From NCBI GenBank assembly GCA_011947345.1, contig JAAVTG010000149.1:45506-109505 (forward strand): a stretch of 64,000 nt of DNA. Direction: 5' to 3'. Under the pieces are notes generated by a model that worked only from the letters and a program-made list of their open reading frames with translations, did no database searches and was not told where the DNA came from. Of the stretch, positions 1 to 10,778 are shown piece by piece. Source of the DNA: Phytophthora quininea. Taxonomy: Eukaryota > Oomycota > Peronosporomycetes > Peronosporales > Peronosporaceae. The translations under genes and the position numbers were made by a program. Position 1 is the first letter of the stretch; the number at the start of each line of letters is the position of its first letter.

Positions 1-903
1 ATGAAATTGCCGTCGTTCATGGGCGTGTTGGCAGCGCCCCACTTGACCGAGTTCAGCGCCCGACGAGCTTCGTTGCTTAGCTGATCCCACATGATCAAGC
101 CCTGGAAGTCGCCTCCTTTGGAGGTGAAGCCCATCGCGTGGTTGACAGGCCAGCGGCTCTCATAGTTCACTTTGACGGCTGTGCCATCCAAAACGTCTGC
201 GGTGGGAGGGGCCTGCTTCGAGTACCCGTCGTGAGCCGACGGTGTGACGGCTAAAATCTTGGGCTCTGGAACTTCTGGGTTGTCGATCCACACAATCGTG
301 TGCTCCCAGTCGTGGCGGTGGCCCAGGCCGGTAGACGGCGAGTCTTTGGGGAAGTACCACGAGTACATGATGGCCCAAACTCCGTTGACCCAAGTGGAGC
401 GACCATAGACTTGCGAGCCCCAACCGGAACCCTTGCAGCCAGCACTAGGAGCTCCGCTAGTTTTGAGACCTCCGCTGGTCTCACCAGCCTCACTGACAGC
501 AGGGTACGCGTGGCAGCCGTTGGTGATGTGGAGTTGCGGTTTGAACTTGACGCCGGCCTTTTCGGAGATCGTCACGGCTTCTGGTTGTTTGAACGGTTTG
601 ACTTGGTCGTGGGCAATCCAAATGTCGACCCACGGGATCTCTGGTGTGGGTGCCGGCGTTGGCGGTGGGGTCGGAGGCAGCGTTGGTGGTGGTGGCGCTA
701 CGGTCTGCCTCGGGTCAGGTCGATTCGAATTGATAGTGACGTTGCCTTTGGGGTCAGGTGTCTGTAGTGACGAATAGTCGATGTACTTGATCGTCGCCTG
801 CGGCGTCCCGGTTGGGTCATGTCTTGTTGGGACTGGGTGGAGTTTGAGCTTGAACTGTGGCAAGCACAGCCAGCACGACCCCCAGGAAAATTTGGGCTTT
901 CAT
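1..903 (-). CDS. NLP (NPP1 family) copy 1, 3' truncated by window, frame break after signal peptide
   Basis: Necrosis- and ethylene-inducing-like secreted protein. It starts at 903 with a typical signal peptide ([15 protein letters not shown]). After about 29 codons that frame stops at 817-819. The mature part continues in the +1 frame from about 800 to the window edge, with a Pro/Thr-rich linker and the NPP1 domain, including the intact heptapeptide GHRHDWE (about 290-330). The C-terminus lies outside the window, ending here at the NTPMND segment also seen in the two other copies. In the family, the heptapeptide region binds divalent metal and membrane glycosylinositol phosphorylceramides of plants. 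The shift has the same sign as in copy 3, so it may be an old shared lesion or an error. No plausible intron joins the frames. Confidence 0.85.
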
Positions 904-931
904 TGTCGAGTTGCCGAGTCGCGCTTGAGGC

Positions 932-947
932 GGAGAATTGGACAATG
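932..947 (-). promoter_or_regulatory. Oomycete Inr-FPR core promoter of NLP copy 1
   Basis: On the minus strand CATTGTCCAATTCTCC lies 29 bases upstream of the ATG. It fits the known oomycete initiator plus flanking region pattern CATTYYNCAWTTTNYY at 14 of 16 positions. Confidence 0.6.
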
Positions 948-1495
948 GGGCGAACGCTTCAGGTTGATGAACGACCACCATCCTAAGCCCTCTCTTGCTT
1001 TACTGGTGTGAGTCGGTAAACATGTTGATGCGGTACCGGAACAGTTTTTTTTAAAAGTGCGTTGTAGTACTGGTAGTGAACAAACTGCCGCGAAGGTGAA
1101 GACCACGTCCGATTGAAGTGATTATGAATTCGTAATCCTCATCGTCGTGATAGGTTTCCTTTAGTTGTTCGAGCCAGCTACAAAGGAGGAACTGCAAGGC
1201 CCGTTGAGGGCGACACTATTCCTAACGTTGTTCCTCCATACTCGTGAAAACTGCTCAGTTTCGATTGCTGACGATGTTGCCCAAACAGCTTGGTCTGAAT
1301 TACTGTGGCGGCGTATTATCAACCTGCACAGTGTTCCCGGGTGAAGCGCTTAGGACCATGGGACCATTGACTAAGTTATTGTAAAGTAGTTATTGCAGCC
1401 CTTCTTCATCTTCTTCATGAAAATCTTGTAAAAATAATTCTCTTGAATATGTATGCGCCGCAGTCGGCTTTTGTATCAAAACTTCTGCGTTATCT

Positions 1496-1612
1496 TCTGC
1501 GTTTGGCGCAGACAAAATCACAAGCCGGCTGGTGGCTTTCCGATACAACTGCTGCTATTCCCGGCGACTGCCCGGCCTCTTTGTGAATTTGTCTGCGTCT
1601 GACGCAGACAAA
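1496..1612. repeat. Two palindromes sharing the TCTGCG/CGCAGA core
   Basis: The first, 1496-1512, has arms TCTGCG and CGCAGA around a 5-base loop. The second, 1588-1612, has perfect 12-base arms (TTTGTCTGCGTC and its complement) around a single T. Both end in CGCAGACAAA (1507-1516 and 1603-1612). The same 10-mer occurs in the same orientation at 4091-4100, on the far side of the tyrosine recombinase. Confidence 0.7.
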
Positions 1613-1715
1613 ACTACCGCCACCTACACAAGTCAACACCATACTTGTTAGCGTGTTGTAGTCCACGACGAGTGTTGCTGACAAGAAGACGAAGGTAGGA
1701 GGTAAATCAAAGCAC

Positions 1716-4013
1716 TCAATGATTAGCAACTGTTTGCAGGCATGGCATGCCGCTAGCTACACCTACACTAACGCTTGTTTGGCGACGATTGCGTCGTATT
1801 TCTTGCAGGGCTGTAGACCATTTGAGCAGACTCGTGCGGCGCTCTCGATGTTTGGCCGTAACAGCACTGATAGGAAGTTGAAGCAGGGCTATCATCAGCA
1901 TATTGCGAGCCTCGGTGATGGTAGGCCGCTCGATCCAGCTAGTCTTCGCGATTTTGCATTGGATTTCCATCATCATGCAGCGATAATGGGACAATCGCTT
2001 GCGCTTTTTGCTGTTAGATAGATCTTGCCATTGTAAAAATCGGTACGGACCAAAGCGCTGATTCGGGTCTCCGCAGCACCAGTGCTCCCAAGCGCACTCC
2101 AAGGTCATGCTTGGGATCTCGAAGTCGGCTGGCACGCGAGTAAGACGCGAATTGTTCAGATTTAGACTCGTGACTAAGGACGCATTAGGATCAGCATTTT
2201 GCCGATCATTGGAGTGGTCGGGTTGTTGTTGTTCCTGGTGATTGATATGTTCTTGCGGCTACGAGACTCCTTGAACGTGCTGTATCAGCGCGGTGATCCC
2301 AGTGTTACGAAGTGCGCGGGATATACTAGCATCCAGTGTTGCAGGCGAAATTGAGCCGTGATAAGCCGCCAGTTCTGTTTGCATCAAGGCAACGACAGTA
2401 GGGGCCAGCGCATTCACTGACAGCGTCAATTTTTCTAATTGATCAGCTTGATGCTGCAGCGCCACCAACAAATGTACATGTGGAGGAACACCCGTGGGTC
2501 TAATCCGATCGGTCGGTGTAGCAATTCGACATTTTACCCGGGCTTTCAACCGATTTACAAGTCTCGTGTTTCCGAACAATGCATTTTGATACGGTGAGTG
2601 CTTGCCAGGAAGTGTTGCAGTAAGAAAATTGTGATGACACACCAGCGATGCAAGAAAAAACTCCCGGCAGGAATCAAATGACTCGGCATCTTTGGAAAAC
2701 ACAATTCAATACCTCGACGTATTTCATCGTCGCAATCCTCGAAAAAGGAGGTAAACTAGCAAAGCCGGCTTGCCCAAATGGTAAGCCCGCTGCATACCGA
2801 CCCACAATTCTATCTCCAGCGGCTTCGTAGCGAATATATGTATTTTGTACTCCAGGAAGCGTCCATCCCGCTCGGATACAAATCGCAGCAGCGGATGGAC
2901 CGCCGTTTGAGCATGAGGAAACGTATGTAGCAGAACCTTTGCGAGCTGAATGGGCCCCAATCTCGTCAGGCCTTAAGCCTTCACTCTCTAGCAAAACTTT
3001 CACGTCTCGTTCAACCATGATACGCTTTAATATCTTGGAAAATCGATTGTATTGGTTTTGACCAGGGAACAGCAACGAGTTTGACAAACCACATACCGCT
3101 GCGTACACTGCTAGCGACAGCACAGGGCAAATTTCGGCATGAACGGATTGGCATATACATGCCGAGCGTCTCGAGGTCGCGTCCCTTCCTGATCATTTTT
3201 CATGTGGCCAAATACAATAGCAATAGCGTCACCATCCCACCTCATGTGGCCAGCGTGAATTCCAACAGTACTGCCAGCTCGACACATTAAATTCCAGCTA
3301 ATAAGTAGGAAAGTATGAGCGAATGTATACTCGTCGGTATGATGCTTCATCATTGCCAAACACAACAATCTCAACACGGAAAATGACAACGGCTCCTTTC
3401 CTTCGGTAAGTTTCTGACCAGATGCGTGACTTCGACGAGCTACGGTGCGTTTCAAGCCTTTGAAGAACAGTGTTAAGTCCGCAGCAAAATCTTCGGGCAT
3501 TGTGCGTCCATAGCCACGATATAAGTGAAATAGACTTGATCGCAAAGAATCGTACACTGACATTCCAGGTTTTCCGCCTTTCTGGTTTCTCAACGACACG
3601 AGAAATTGTTCAAAGTCCTCAGCACGATGCAAATCGTATGTAATGGGCGGTAGCAATGGGTTGCCAGTGATGATACGATAAATGCTGTCGCTTGACAGGG
3701 ACACCACGTTTCCATCGTTTTGCAGGTTACTAGTTGGCACCAAAGCAAGAAATGCATCGCTAAGCACATTTCGTTTGTTTTGATACAGCCACGACAAGTA
3801 GCGGCTGATTCCTCGCCAGTACATGTCCACTGTCTTTGCTGCGATAACATTGTTTTTCACTTCATGCACTTGATCATCAAGGTCGTCGCCAACGTGGTCA
3901 CCGTCGTTGCAGGGTACTTCGTCGCCGCTGTCGTCATTCATTTCGCCATCATCTTGCTGCTCACCGTCGGAGCCGGGTACCAGGTCGCCGTGAACAGCAC
4001 CACTACAAGCCAT
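1716..4013 (-). mobile_element. Crypton-type tyrosine recombinase
   Basis: A tyrosine recombinase of the Crypton class, which mobilises DNA without a DDE transposase. Read from ATG 4013 there is an acidic N-terminus, a SAM-like core-binding region (about 3850-3450), then the catalytic part. The first Arg sits in MCRAGSTVG (about 3285). The H-x-x-R box is GAHSARKGS (about 2940) and the nucleophile Tyr is in NTYIRYEA (about 2845). A helical C-terminus with a W-x2-W-x2-GD segment runs to 1716. The total is about 766 codons. The frame is broken at AAATTT 3129-3134 (one base missing), near 2695 (+1), and by an in-frame TAG at 2259-2261. Flanking 10-base direct repeats (1603-1612, 4091-4100) may be the crossover sites. 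It is probably inactive as written, although the two shifts could be sequence errors. Confidence 0.8.
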
Positions 4014-4090
4014 GGGCGGCGCTTCTTCTGTTTGATCTTCAAAAGTCGTCGACCGTCAAAGTCCACTCAATTAAGTACGAGCAGAACAAA

Positions 4091-4100
4091 CGCAGACAAA
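4091..4100. repeat. Direct repeat flanking the Crypton (right copy)
   Basis: CGCAGACAAA, identical and co-oriented with 1507-1516 and 1603-1612, which lie on the other side of the recombinase gene. Cryptons integrate by recombination and leave short direct repeats. Assignment as element termini is inference. Confidence 0.4.
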
Positions 4101-4183
4101 TTCTCGCTACATATAAATGGTGCACAGAGTGGTACAATCATTTCAACTTAAACCGTCTTCAGTTTGGTCGTCAGCAATCAGCA

Positions 4184-5465
4184 ATGGCGTCCGTTGGTGC
4201 GCAGTCTTCCCGCCGCGTGCTGTCCAGCCCCTTCCGCCAAGACAGTATTGAGGACGACTGCGAAGACTACGGGGCCGACCGCCACGCCGCTGCCGCGCTG
4301 CGAGGGCTCTCGGCTCCGTTAAAATCACTCGACCAACACTCCTCCGGCTCCTCGGCTTCCCCCACAGTCATGCTGCCAGTTCCCCAGAACAGAAAACCGT
4401 GAAAAAGAAGAGAATTTATAAGAAACGTAAAGCCACCCACACAGTCCGTAAAGAGGAGAAGCAGCAGCTCGAAATTCAGCTCGAAATGCTGCAGAAACAG
4501 CTTCAGGAACTGAAAATGAAGACGATTATGGAGCAAGACGAAAAGAGTTTTCCCAAAGGAAACGACAGGCCAAAAGAGAGCTACTAAGAGAAGCAGTGCA
4601 AGAGCAGCATTTGGTGCTGGCCAGAGCACATGCCATGCTGGCTGGACACAATCAGGAAACGCTGCATCGGCTGCATCCCACAGAGTTAAAGATCCGACTG
4701 GGAACGGATCGAAATTTGAGAATAAGGACCCTGGCAGAACTGCGAGAAACGAAATTGAGGGAAGGAAGACGGTTCTTAATGGAACGAACACGCGGGTTGG
4801 ACCCTACAGCGCCGTATTACCAGGAAGAGAGATATGATACCTTGGATGGAGATTATTGTATCGCCAGGTTCGATGTGACACAGTTCCGAGGCGTCCGAGG
4901 AGGCGTCGAGGAAGTGTTTGCTGCCATAAAGCAAACGGCATTTAATGCTGAAATCATCATCTCCGAGACCTCTGGGAACATTACGATAAGAGAGGATGAT
5001 GAACTAGGAGAAGAAGAGAAATTCTCGCAGATGCGACTCGCTTCGTCCACTCCTTTGGGAGTGCAGATCGAGACCAACCTCGTGTTGTTTTCGGACTTCT
5101 CTCAATGCCACGCGAACACTTGGAACTTGGCCGAGGACGGACGGTATGCGATTATGGCCTCGGATTTCGTGGACGACGACGAACTCTACCCATACAGGTC
5201 CCACGAGCGCCTCAGGCGGGACAGCACGTCCGTAATGATGATCACATCGTTCCTAGAAAGGAAAGACAGAACGACTGGCGTCAAGACTGAGGGCGACGGC
5301 GAGTTAGTCGTCGTCGTCACTCGCTGGGCCTTGACGAAAGTTCGGCATCCGGCTTTCGACATTTCTAGAACAGTTTGGGAGGGCTTGCGTGAAGCTCACG
5401 GCCGCTGGGCGGATTTGATGTACCATTGCGTACGTCAAGCGCTTGGGCTTCCTGTGGCCCCATAA
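4184..5465 (+). CDS. M96-like family protein A (basic region/coiled coil plus START-like domain)
   Basis: A member of the oomycete family usually annotated as M96 mating-specific. It has a Ser-rich N-terminus, a basic stretch KKRIYKKRKATHT followed by RKEEKQQLEIQLE (bZIP-like basic region and coiled coil, 4399-4560), then a START-like globular domain with the family signatures LDGDYCIARFDVTQF, NITIRED and DFVDDDELYPY. Two frame breaks interrupt it. At A4 (4394-4397) one base is missing, and near 4575 there is a +1 shift at another A run. The family role is unproven; sequence features suggest a lipid- or ligand-binding transcription regulator. Its 3' end lies 63 bases from the convergent aldolase gene. 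It is separated by 16 kb from the other five copies. Confidence 0.75.
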
Positions 5466-5528
5466 GTCAACAAAACAAGTATTTAACAGTGTTTCAATCA
5501 CGACATCGTGGATCAATTTCCAGTCGAG

Positions 5529-6808
5529 TTAGTTGCCGGGACCACGAGCTTCGATCTCCCAAACATGTTCCACTCGGTTGCCTCGGTATCCCACGAGGTA
5601 GTCGTACATGTTGGTGGTTGGGTCGCAATGTCCAGGCACAAGAAGTAGCTGTGTGCCAAGAGCAGGTAGCTCAACTTGCTTAGCGTCTTGGCCAGCTTGA
5701 GGCTTGAGGATGCCGTGCTCATCGCCGCCTCCGTGGTATTCCATTGTCGTTGGAAGCTTCTCTCCATTCACCGTGGCGTGCACGAGTGGCGAGCCCGAAT
5801 CCAGCGACACCGCCTTCATCCCAGCATCCACCACCGCCCGAGGCACAGCCGCCTTGGCGTTGGAGCTCATCACAGTCGTCAAAACGAACAGACTTTGCTT
5901 CCAGTCGCGTACCAACACGCCGTCCTTGCCCAAATTCCTGGCGTAGTCGGCGTCGTTGAACAAATACGAGCCTGGCTGCACTTCGGTGAACACTCCACTG
6001 GCCGCTTCCAGCAGATACGTTCCCGTTCCGCCTCCTGTGACTACCTCGCAGTTCAATCCCTGCTTCAACAGAGCATCACGAACTGCCTTAGCCTTCTCGG
6101 CTACCCCAGCAATCACCTTCTGCTTCTCCGCGTAGCTGCGAATGTGCTGAGCGGCTCCATGGTACGCCTGGATGCCACACATCTGCAACTGCGGCGCACA
6201 AGAAGAAATCTTCTTGGCTAGCTCGACTGCCTCCTCCACCGTGTCGACACCACAGCGATCTTGGCCGACGTTGACTTCAACAAGTGCTCGGAACGTGATG
6301 TTTTGTTCCTGAGCAACGTGAGCAGCCTGCTCCACCGTCTCGACATTGTCGAAAATCAACGTCACCGTCGCACCACCACGCACCAACACCGCCATGCGAC
6401 GGAATCTCTCGATTCCAACCACTTCGTTGCTCAGTAGAAGGTCTTTGACGCCACCTGCGAACATGGCTTCAGCCTCGCCAACTTTTTGGCAGCAAAGGCC
6501 TGTCGCTTTGGACTTTGCAGTTGCAATTGGCCGATCGCCGAGCTCTTGTGGGCCTTGGCATGAGGACGGATCCTGATATCTGGGAAGGCTTTCAAACTCT
6601 CTGGAAGCGCCAACAAGTTGGACTCCAAAGCGTCCAAATCCACCACCAGACACGGAGTTTCCAGCGAGGAAATCAAGGCGCCGACTGCCCCGGGACGACG
6701 ACGAGCAACTCGAGCAACAGACGACGAGTAAAAGCGCAGAGAGTAAGCGCTGACGGCCGTGAGAGCCGCAGCCGCAGCGACGCCCGACACGGACACGGAG
6801 CGCCACAT
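5529..6808 (-). CDS. D-threonine aldolase / D-serine dehydratase-like PLP enzyme
   Basis: A fold-III (alanine-racemase-like) PLP enzyme that acts on D-3-hydroxyamino acids. Start at 6808 (MWRSVSVSG), with a hydrophobic Ala/Ser-rich N-terminus that could be a membrane anchor or mitochondrial presequence. The PLP-lysine motif RPHAKAHKS lies near 6560. The PLP-phosphate Gly-rich motif TGGGTGT lies near 6025. The metal-binding C-terminal motif GHCDPT lies near 5635, typical of the metal-activated D-threonine aldolase/DSD1 group. The frame shifts at TTT 6514-6516, where one base is missing, and the two halves align without loss. D-serine dehydratase and D-threonine aldolase cannot be told apart here. 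It is on the same strand as NLP copy 2, 89 bases downstream of it. Confidence 0.85.
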
Positions 6809-6897
6809 GTTTGGTCAATTGCCTTATAAGGAGTTAGTCTGAAGTCCTTATAAAGAGGAAACGGCCAATTCGGGTATGGATACCGGTAAGAGTGCTT

Positions 6898-7859
6898 CTA
6901 CTTGAACGGCCAAGCCTTCTCGAGTTTCTTCTGGAAGTTCCAGTCGTTCATGGGCGTGTTGGCAGAGCCCCAACCTACGGAATTCAGCGCACGTCGAGCG
7001 CTGTCGCTTAGTTGGTCCCACATGATCAAGTCCTGGAAGTCTCCGCCTTGATACGTGGACTCCAGAGCGTGGTTGATCGGCCACCTACTCTCGTAGTTGA
7101 CTTTCACTGCCGTGCCGTCCACGTCGTTTGGATTCGGGGAACTTGCTTGGAGTAGCCGCTGTGAGCCGACGGCGTGACGGCCAAAATCTTGGCGTCGGCC
7201 ACTTTGGGATTGTCGATCCACACGATCACGTGCTCCCAATCATGACGGTGGCCGAAACCTGGCGACGGTGAGTCCTTAGGGAAATACCACGAGTACATGA
7301 TGGCCCAGACGCCATTGAACCAGGTGGAGCGACCGTAGACTTGCGATCCCCACCCGGAGCCTTTGCACTTTGCGTCGTGAGCTCCGGTGGGTTTGAGACC
7401 ACCATTGGTCTCGCCAGCTTCATTGACTGCAGGGTACGAGCGACATCCATTGCCAATGCGGAGCTGCGGTTTGAATTTGACGGCCGCTTTTTCGGAGATC
7501 GTCACGGGCTCTGGTTGAGCGAACGGCTTGACGTCGTCGTGGCCGATCCATTTCGCTTCCCATGGCGTCTCTGGCGTAGGAGCTGGGGTCGGTGGTGGCG
7601 ACGTTGGCGCTAGTGTAGGCGCTGGCGTCGGTACCTCCGTCTGCCTCGGATCCGGTCGGTCCGGCATAATGGTGACGTTGCGTTGAGCCGGATCGAGTGT
7701 CGGCATGTTGGTCAGCGACGAGAAGTCGATGAATTTCTTCGTAGCTTCCGGTGTTGATTCTGGCGTCGCTGGTGGGGCTTGACCTTGGCCGGTGGAGGTT
7801 TGGGCGCGAGATGTTCCAATTGCGATCAACGAGATACAGAGGAAGACGCAGAGTTTCAT
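6898..7859 (-). CDS. NLP (NPP1 family) copy 2, frame break near C-terminus
   Basis: A secreted NLP. The start is set at ATG 7859 ([15 protein letters not shown], a clear signal peptide) rather than the upstream ATG at 7889, because the promoter-to-ATG distance then matches copies 1 and 3. Signal peptide, Pro/Thr repeat linker (about 7560-7700), and NPP1 domain with intact GHRHDWE (about 7235-7255) are in one frame. The frame breaks at a G4 run (7136-7139, plus strand). The last 80 or so codons follow in another frame to the stop at 6898-6900. It closely resembles copy 3. Given the many homopolymer errors in this window, the break may be artefactual. Confidence 0.88.
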
Positions 7860-7893
7860 CGTTGCGAGAGCTTGGCGATTGTGCGTCAAAGGA

Positions 7894-7909
7894 CCGAAGT
7901 TGAGAAGTG
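7894..7909 (-). promoter_or_regulatory. Inr-FPR-like core promoter of NLP copy 2
   Basis: Minus-strand CACTTCTCAACTTCGG is a partial match to the oomycete CATTYYNCAWTTTNYY pattern, 35 bases upstream of the chosen ATG. Confidence 0.45.
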
Positions 7910-8558
7910 AGGAGGTTCCCTCTGTTCTTCGAGCAGCAGCACGAGTTGCGGGTTTACCATCGCGAAGTTCTTTCTTGGCGGTGGATTGCGTGGGCTCTTT
8001 GTCATGCGAAACAACTTGGCGGTGCTGCCGTTGAACATCTGCGGCTTGATCTCGCCTGTTTTTGATTCAACTGCGAGCGCTGCGTGAACCTAAAGCACCG
8101 CGGACACAGCATGAAGCGTGTTCTCTGGAGACGTTTTGGATCGTCGCTGCCAACTTCGATGAAGCGTTCCCATACGAAATGAACACCAAAGAGTGATGAG
8201 ACCGATTAGTCAGCGCATTGATGAACAAGTCTGTAGCGGTGGTGAGCTGTTGAAGGAACCACCGTTCTCCATGTGCGACTCAATCGAAGAGAAGGTCATT
8301 ATTGAGAGTACAAACCGCAGCAACCAGCACTCTCACCACGGAGACTGCTGCACGAGTCGAGACCACCAGCACATACGGATGTCGTGATTTCTTGCGATGG
8401 GGAGGACACACCATTCTGTTCTCTGTTTCTCTCATCATGACGAGATCTTCAACAGCAGCTTCTGTGTTGTCACGAACACTCATCCCAGCTAGAGTAAATT
8501 ATTATTGTAGGCACTAAAACTCTCCGAACGCGTCGCTTCCGAGTCGTCCGAGATCGCA
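7910..8558. other. Intergenic stretch between NLP copy 2 and BBS5
   Basis: No gene or repeat is recognised. This is the divergent upstream region of both genes. Short open frames here have no recognisable similarity. Confidence 0.6.
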
Positions 8559-9614
8559 ATGGCAGCACCGGCAATGGAGATCCGCGCTTCGCCCGAGTCT
8601 GTGACTTGGCAGGACCGAGAAATTCGGTTCGACATTTCAGCCGCAGCGATGCAACTCCGCAAAGGAGAGACGTTGGTGGACGCCATCAACTCGGTGGAGG
8701 ACACGAAAGGCAACAACGGAGACCGTGGCTCGCTCGAGATCACCAACCTGCGACTGCTCTGGGCGTCGCACAAGTCGGTGCGCACCAACCTCAGCATCGG
8801 CTACAGCTGCATCCAGAGCCTGAAGATCCGCACGGCCACGTCCAAACTGCGAGGCAGCACCCAGGCGCTGTACGTCATGACCAAGTACGCCAACAGTCGG
8901 TTCGAGTTCATCTTCACGAGTCTGGTCAGGGCCAGTCCTCGGCTGTTCACCACTATCCAAGCTGTCTTCCGGTCCTACGAGACCACCAAACTCTACCGCG
9001 AACTCAAACTCCGTGGAGCTATAATCAAGGAAAAAGAGTTGACGTTGCTGCCTCATGAACAGGTCTACACTCGCCTCAACGGCGTCTGGAACTTGTCGTC
9101 GGATCAGGGCAACCTCGGCACCTTCTTCGTGACCAACGTCCGCATCGTGTGGCACGCCAACTTGGCCGAGAACTTCAATGTCAGCATCCCGTACATGCAG
9201 ATCAACTCGGCTCGAATTCGCGGGTCGAAGTTCGGTCCGGCGTTGGTCATTGAGACGTCGGCAGCCAGTGGCGGCTACATCTTGGGCTTCCGCGTGGACC
9301 CTGAAGAGCGACTTCACGAATTGTTCAAGGAGATGCAGAGTCTGCACAGTGTGTTCTCGACCAACCCCATCTACGGCGTGGAGTTCGAAGTCGAGGAGAA
9401 GCCTGTGCCACTGGAACAGCTCCGACAGCCGCGCAAGATGGACGACGTGGAGATCGAGGAAGACTACGCCAGCTCCATGGACGCCTTTGCGGCGTATTAT
9501 GCGGCTGTGAACAAGAACCAAGATCGACAGCCCACCTTCTCGAAAGAGTTGGGTCTAGCTATTGAAAGTCTACCCGACGGCTTTAGTGTTGGAGACTTGT
9601 GGTATGTCAACTAA
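8559..9614 (+). CDS. BBS5: BBS5, BBSome subunit
   Basis: A 351-codon intact frame, close to the usual size of BBS5 (about 340). Two PH-like (DM16) repeats are visible. One covers about residues 25-160, with [15 protein letters not shown] and NLSIGYSCI. The second covers about 165-270, with [14 protein letters not shown] and [10 protein letters not shown]. The C-terminus holds the conserved segment [14 protein letters not shown]5 binds phosphoinositides as part of the BBSome, which moves membrane proteins into cilia and flagella. Its presence argues for a zoospore-forming species. It converges on NLP copy 3 with 71 bases between the stops. A long open frame on the opposite strand is a codon-bias shadow. 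Confidence 0.93.
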   Translation: MAAPAMEIRASPESVTWQDREIRFDISAAAMQLRKGETLVDAINSVEDTKGNNGDRGSLEITNLRLLWASHKSVRTNLSIGYSCIQSLKIRTATSKLRGSTQALYVMTKYANSRFEFIFTSLVRASPRLFTTIQAVFRSYETTKLYRELKLRGAIIKEKELTLLPHEQVYTRLNGVWNLSSDQGNLGTFFVTNVRIVWHANLAENFNVSIPYMQINSARIRGSKFGPALVIETSAASGGYILGFRVDPEERLHELFKEMQSLHSVFSTNPIYGVEFEVEEKPVPLEQLRQPRKMDDVEIEEDYASSMDAFAAYYAAVNKNQDRQPTFSKELGLAIESLPDGFSVGDLWYVN

Positions 9615-9685
9615 AGCAGAAAACGACGGAGAGACCTCGGTACATTCTAGCTAAGCAAACGTTGCCACAACACGGAATCGATTTC

Positions 9686-10604
9686 TCAAAACGGCCAGGC
9701 CTTCTCCACCTTGGAGCGGAGGTTCCAGTCGTTCATGGGCGTGTTGGCAGCTCCCCAGCTCACGGAATTCAACGCACGTCGAGCGTTGTCGCTACACATG
9801 ATGAGGTCCTGGAAATCACCACCTTTTGAAGTCGAGTCGAGGGCGTGATTGATCAGGAACCAACTCTCGTAGTTGACTTTGGCGGCTGTACCGTCAACGG
9901 TGCTGGGGTCTGGAGGCGCGTACTTGGAGTATCCGCTGTGAGCTGACGGCGAGACGGCCAAAATCTTGGTGTCGGCCATTTCGGGGTTGTCGATCCACAC
10001 GATCACGTGCTCCCAATCGTGACGGTGGCCGAAACCCGTCGATGGCGAGTCTTTGGGGAAATACCACGAGTACATGATGGCCCAGACGCCATTGAACCAG
10101 GTGGAGCGACCGTAGACTTGCGATCCCCACCCGGAGCCTTTGCACTTTGAGCTAGGAGCTCCGGTGGGTTTGAGCCCACCACCGGTCTCGCCAGCTTCAT
10201 TGACGGCAGGATAGGCATGGCATCCGTTGGAAATATGAAGCTGCGGTTTGAATTTGACGGCAGCCTTTTCAGAGATCGTCACGGGCTCTGGTTGAGCGAA
10301 CGGCTTGACGTCGTCGTGGCCGATCCATTTCGCTTCCCACGGAGTTTCTGGTGTCGGAGCTGGAGTTGGGGCGGGTGTCGGAGGTAGAGTTGGCTCCGGT
10401 GTCGGGGCTTCTGTCTGTCTTGGATCGGGTCGAGTTGGTACAATGACCACGCTTGGATCCCTCGTTGTCATGTTTAACATAGATGAGAAGTCGATCACCT
10501 TCGGGCTCGGCAAGAGTAGAGTTTTGAGCTTGATCTGTTGTCATTTGGGCCGGAAGTGTTGGAAGCAGAGCCAGCGCAGTTGCCAAGAAGAGCAGCTCCT
10601 TCAT
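9686..10604 (-). CDS. NLP (NPP1 family) copy 3, frame break after signal peptide
   Basis: A secreted NLP. Start at ATG 10604 with signal peptide [15 protein letters not shown]. The signal frame and the mature frame (from about 10510) differ by +1. The switch lies between about 10495 and 10545, in a stretch containing an A4 run. The mature part has a Pro/Thr-rich linker (about 10330-10440), the NPP1 domain with intact GHRHDWE (about 10010-10035), and a C-terminus ending EKAWPF. About 306 codons span both frames. It is most similar to copy 2. The break has the same direction as in copy 1. It may be a pseudogene or a base-calling error. Confidence 0.88.
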
Positions 10605-10642
10605 TGTTCACGATTTTGGAGATGTTCCTTCGCCTTTGAGTC

Positions 10643-10658
10643 GGAGAATTGAAAACTG
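10643..10658 (-). promoter_or_regulatory. Inr-FPR core promoter of NLP copy 3
   Basis: Minus-strand CAGTTTTCAATTCTCC lies 38 bases upstream of the ATG. It is nearly the same as the copy 1 element (shared CAATTCTCC half) and fits the oomycete pattern. Confidence 0.6.
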
Positions 10659-10778
10659 ACCGGTTGTTGAGAAGCACGATGGTAGTCACCATCCCAATAA
10701 TTTTGCCGGTACTCGGCAGATCGCAAGCAAAGTGTACACGTATTCATTGTGTTGATGTAGTTCTCGTGGCCACGGATT

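Larger units (their letters stand above)
904..1715. other. Intergenic stretch with two palindromes
   Basis: No gene is recognised between NLP copy 1 and the recombinase. It holds the NLP promoter at the left and two related palindromes near 1.5-1.6 kb, described separately. Confidence 0.6.

Noticed and set aside
1716..4013. DIRS or Ngaro retrotransposon as source of the tyrosine recombinase
   Set aside because: No reverse transcriptase or RNase H is found on either side, and the recombinase layout fits Cryptons.
8637..9521. 294-codon open frame opposite BBS5
   Set aside because: It is the antisense shadow of a GC-rich, codon-biased gene. Its composition (His, Val, Arg, Asp rich) has no domain.
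800..10545. An intron joining signal peptide and mature domain in NLP copies 1 and 3
   Set aside because: No GT-AG pair of plausible length changes the frame correctly. The only candidate in copy 1 is 36 bases and keeps the frame unchanged.
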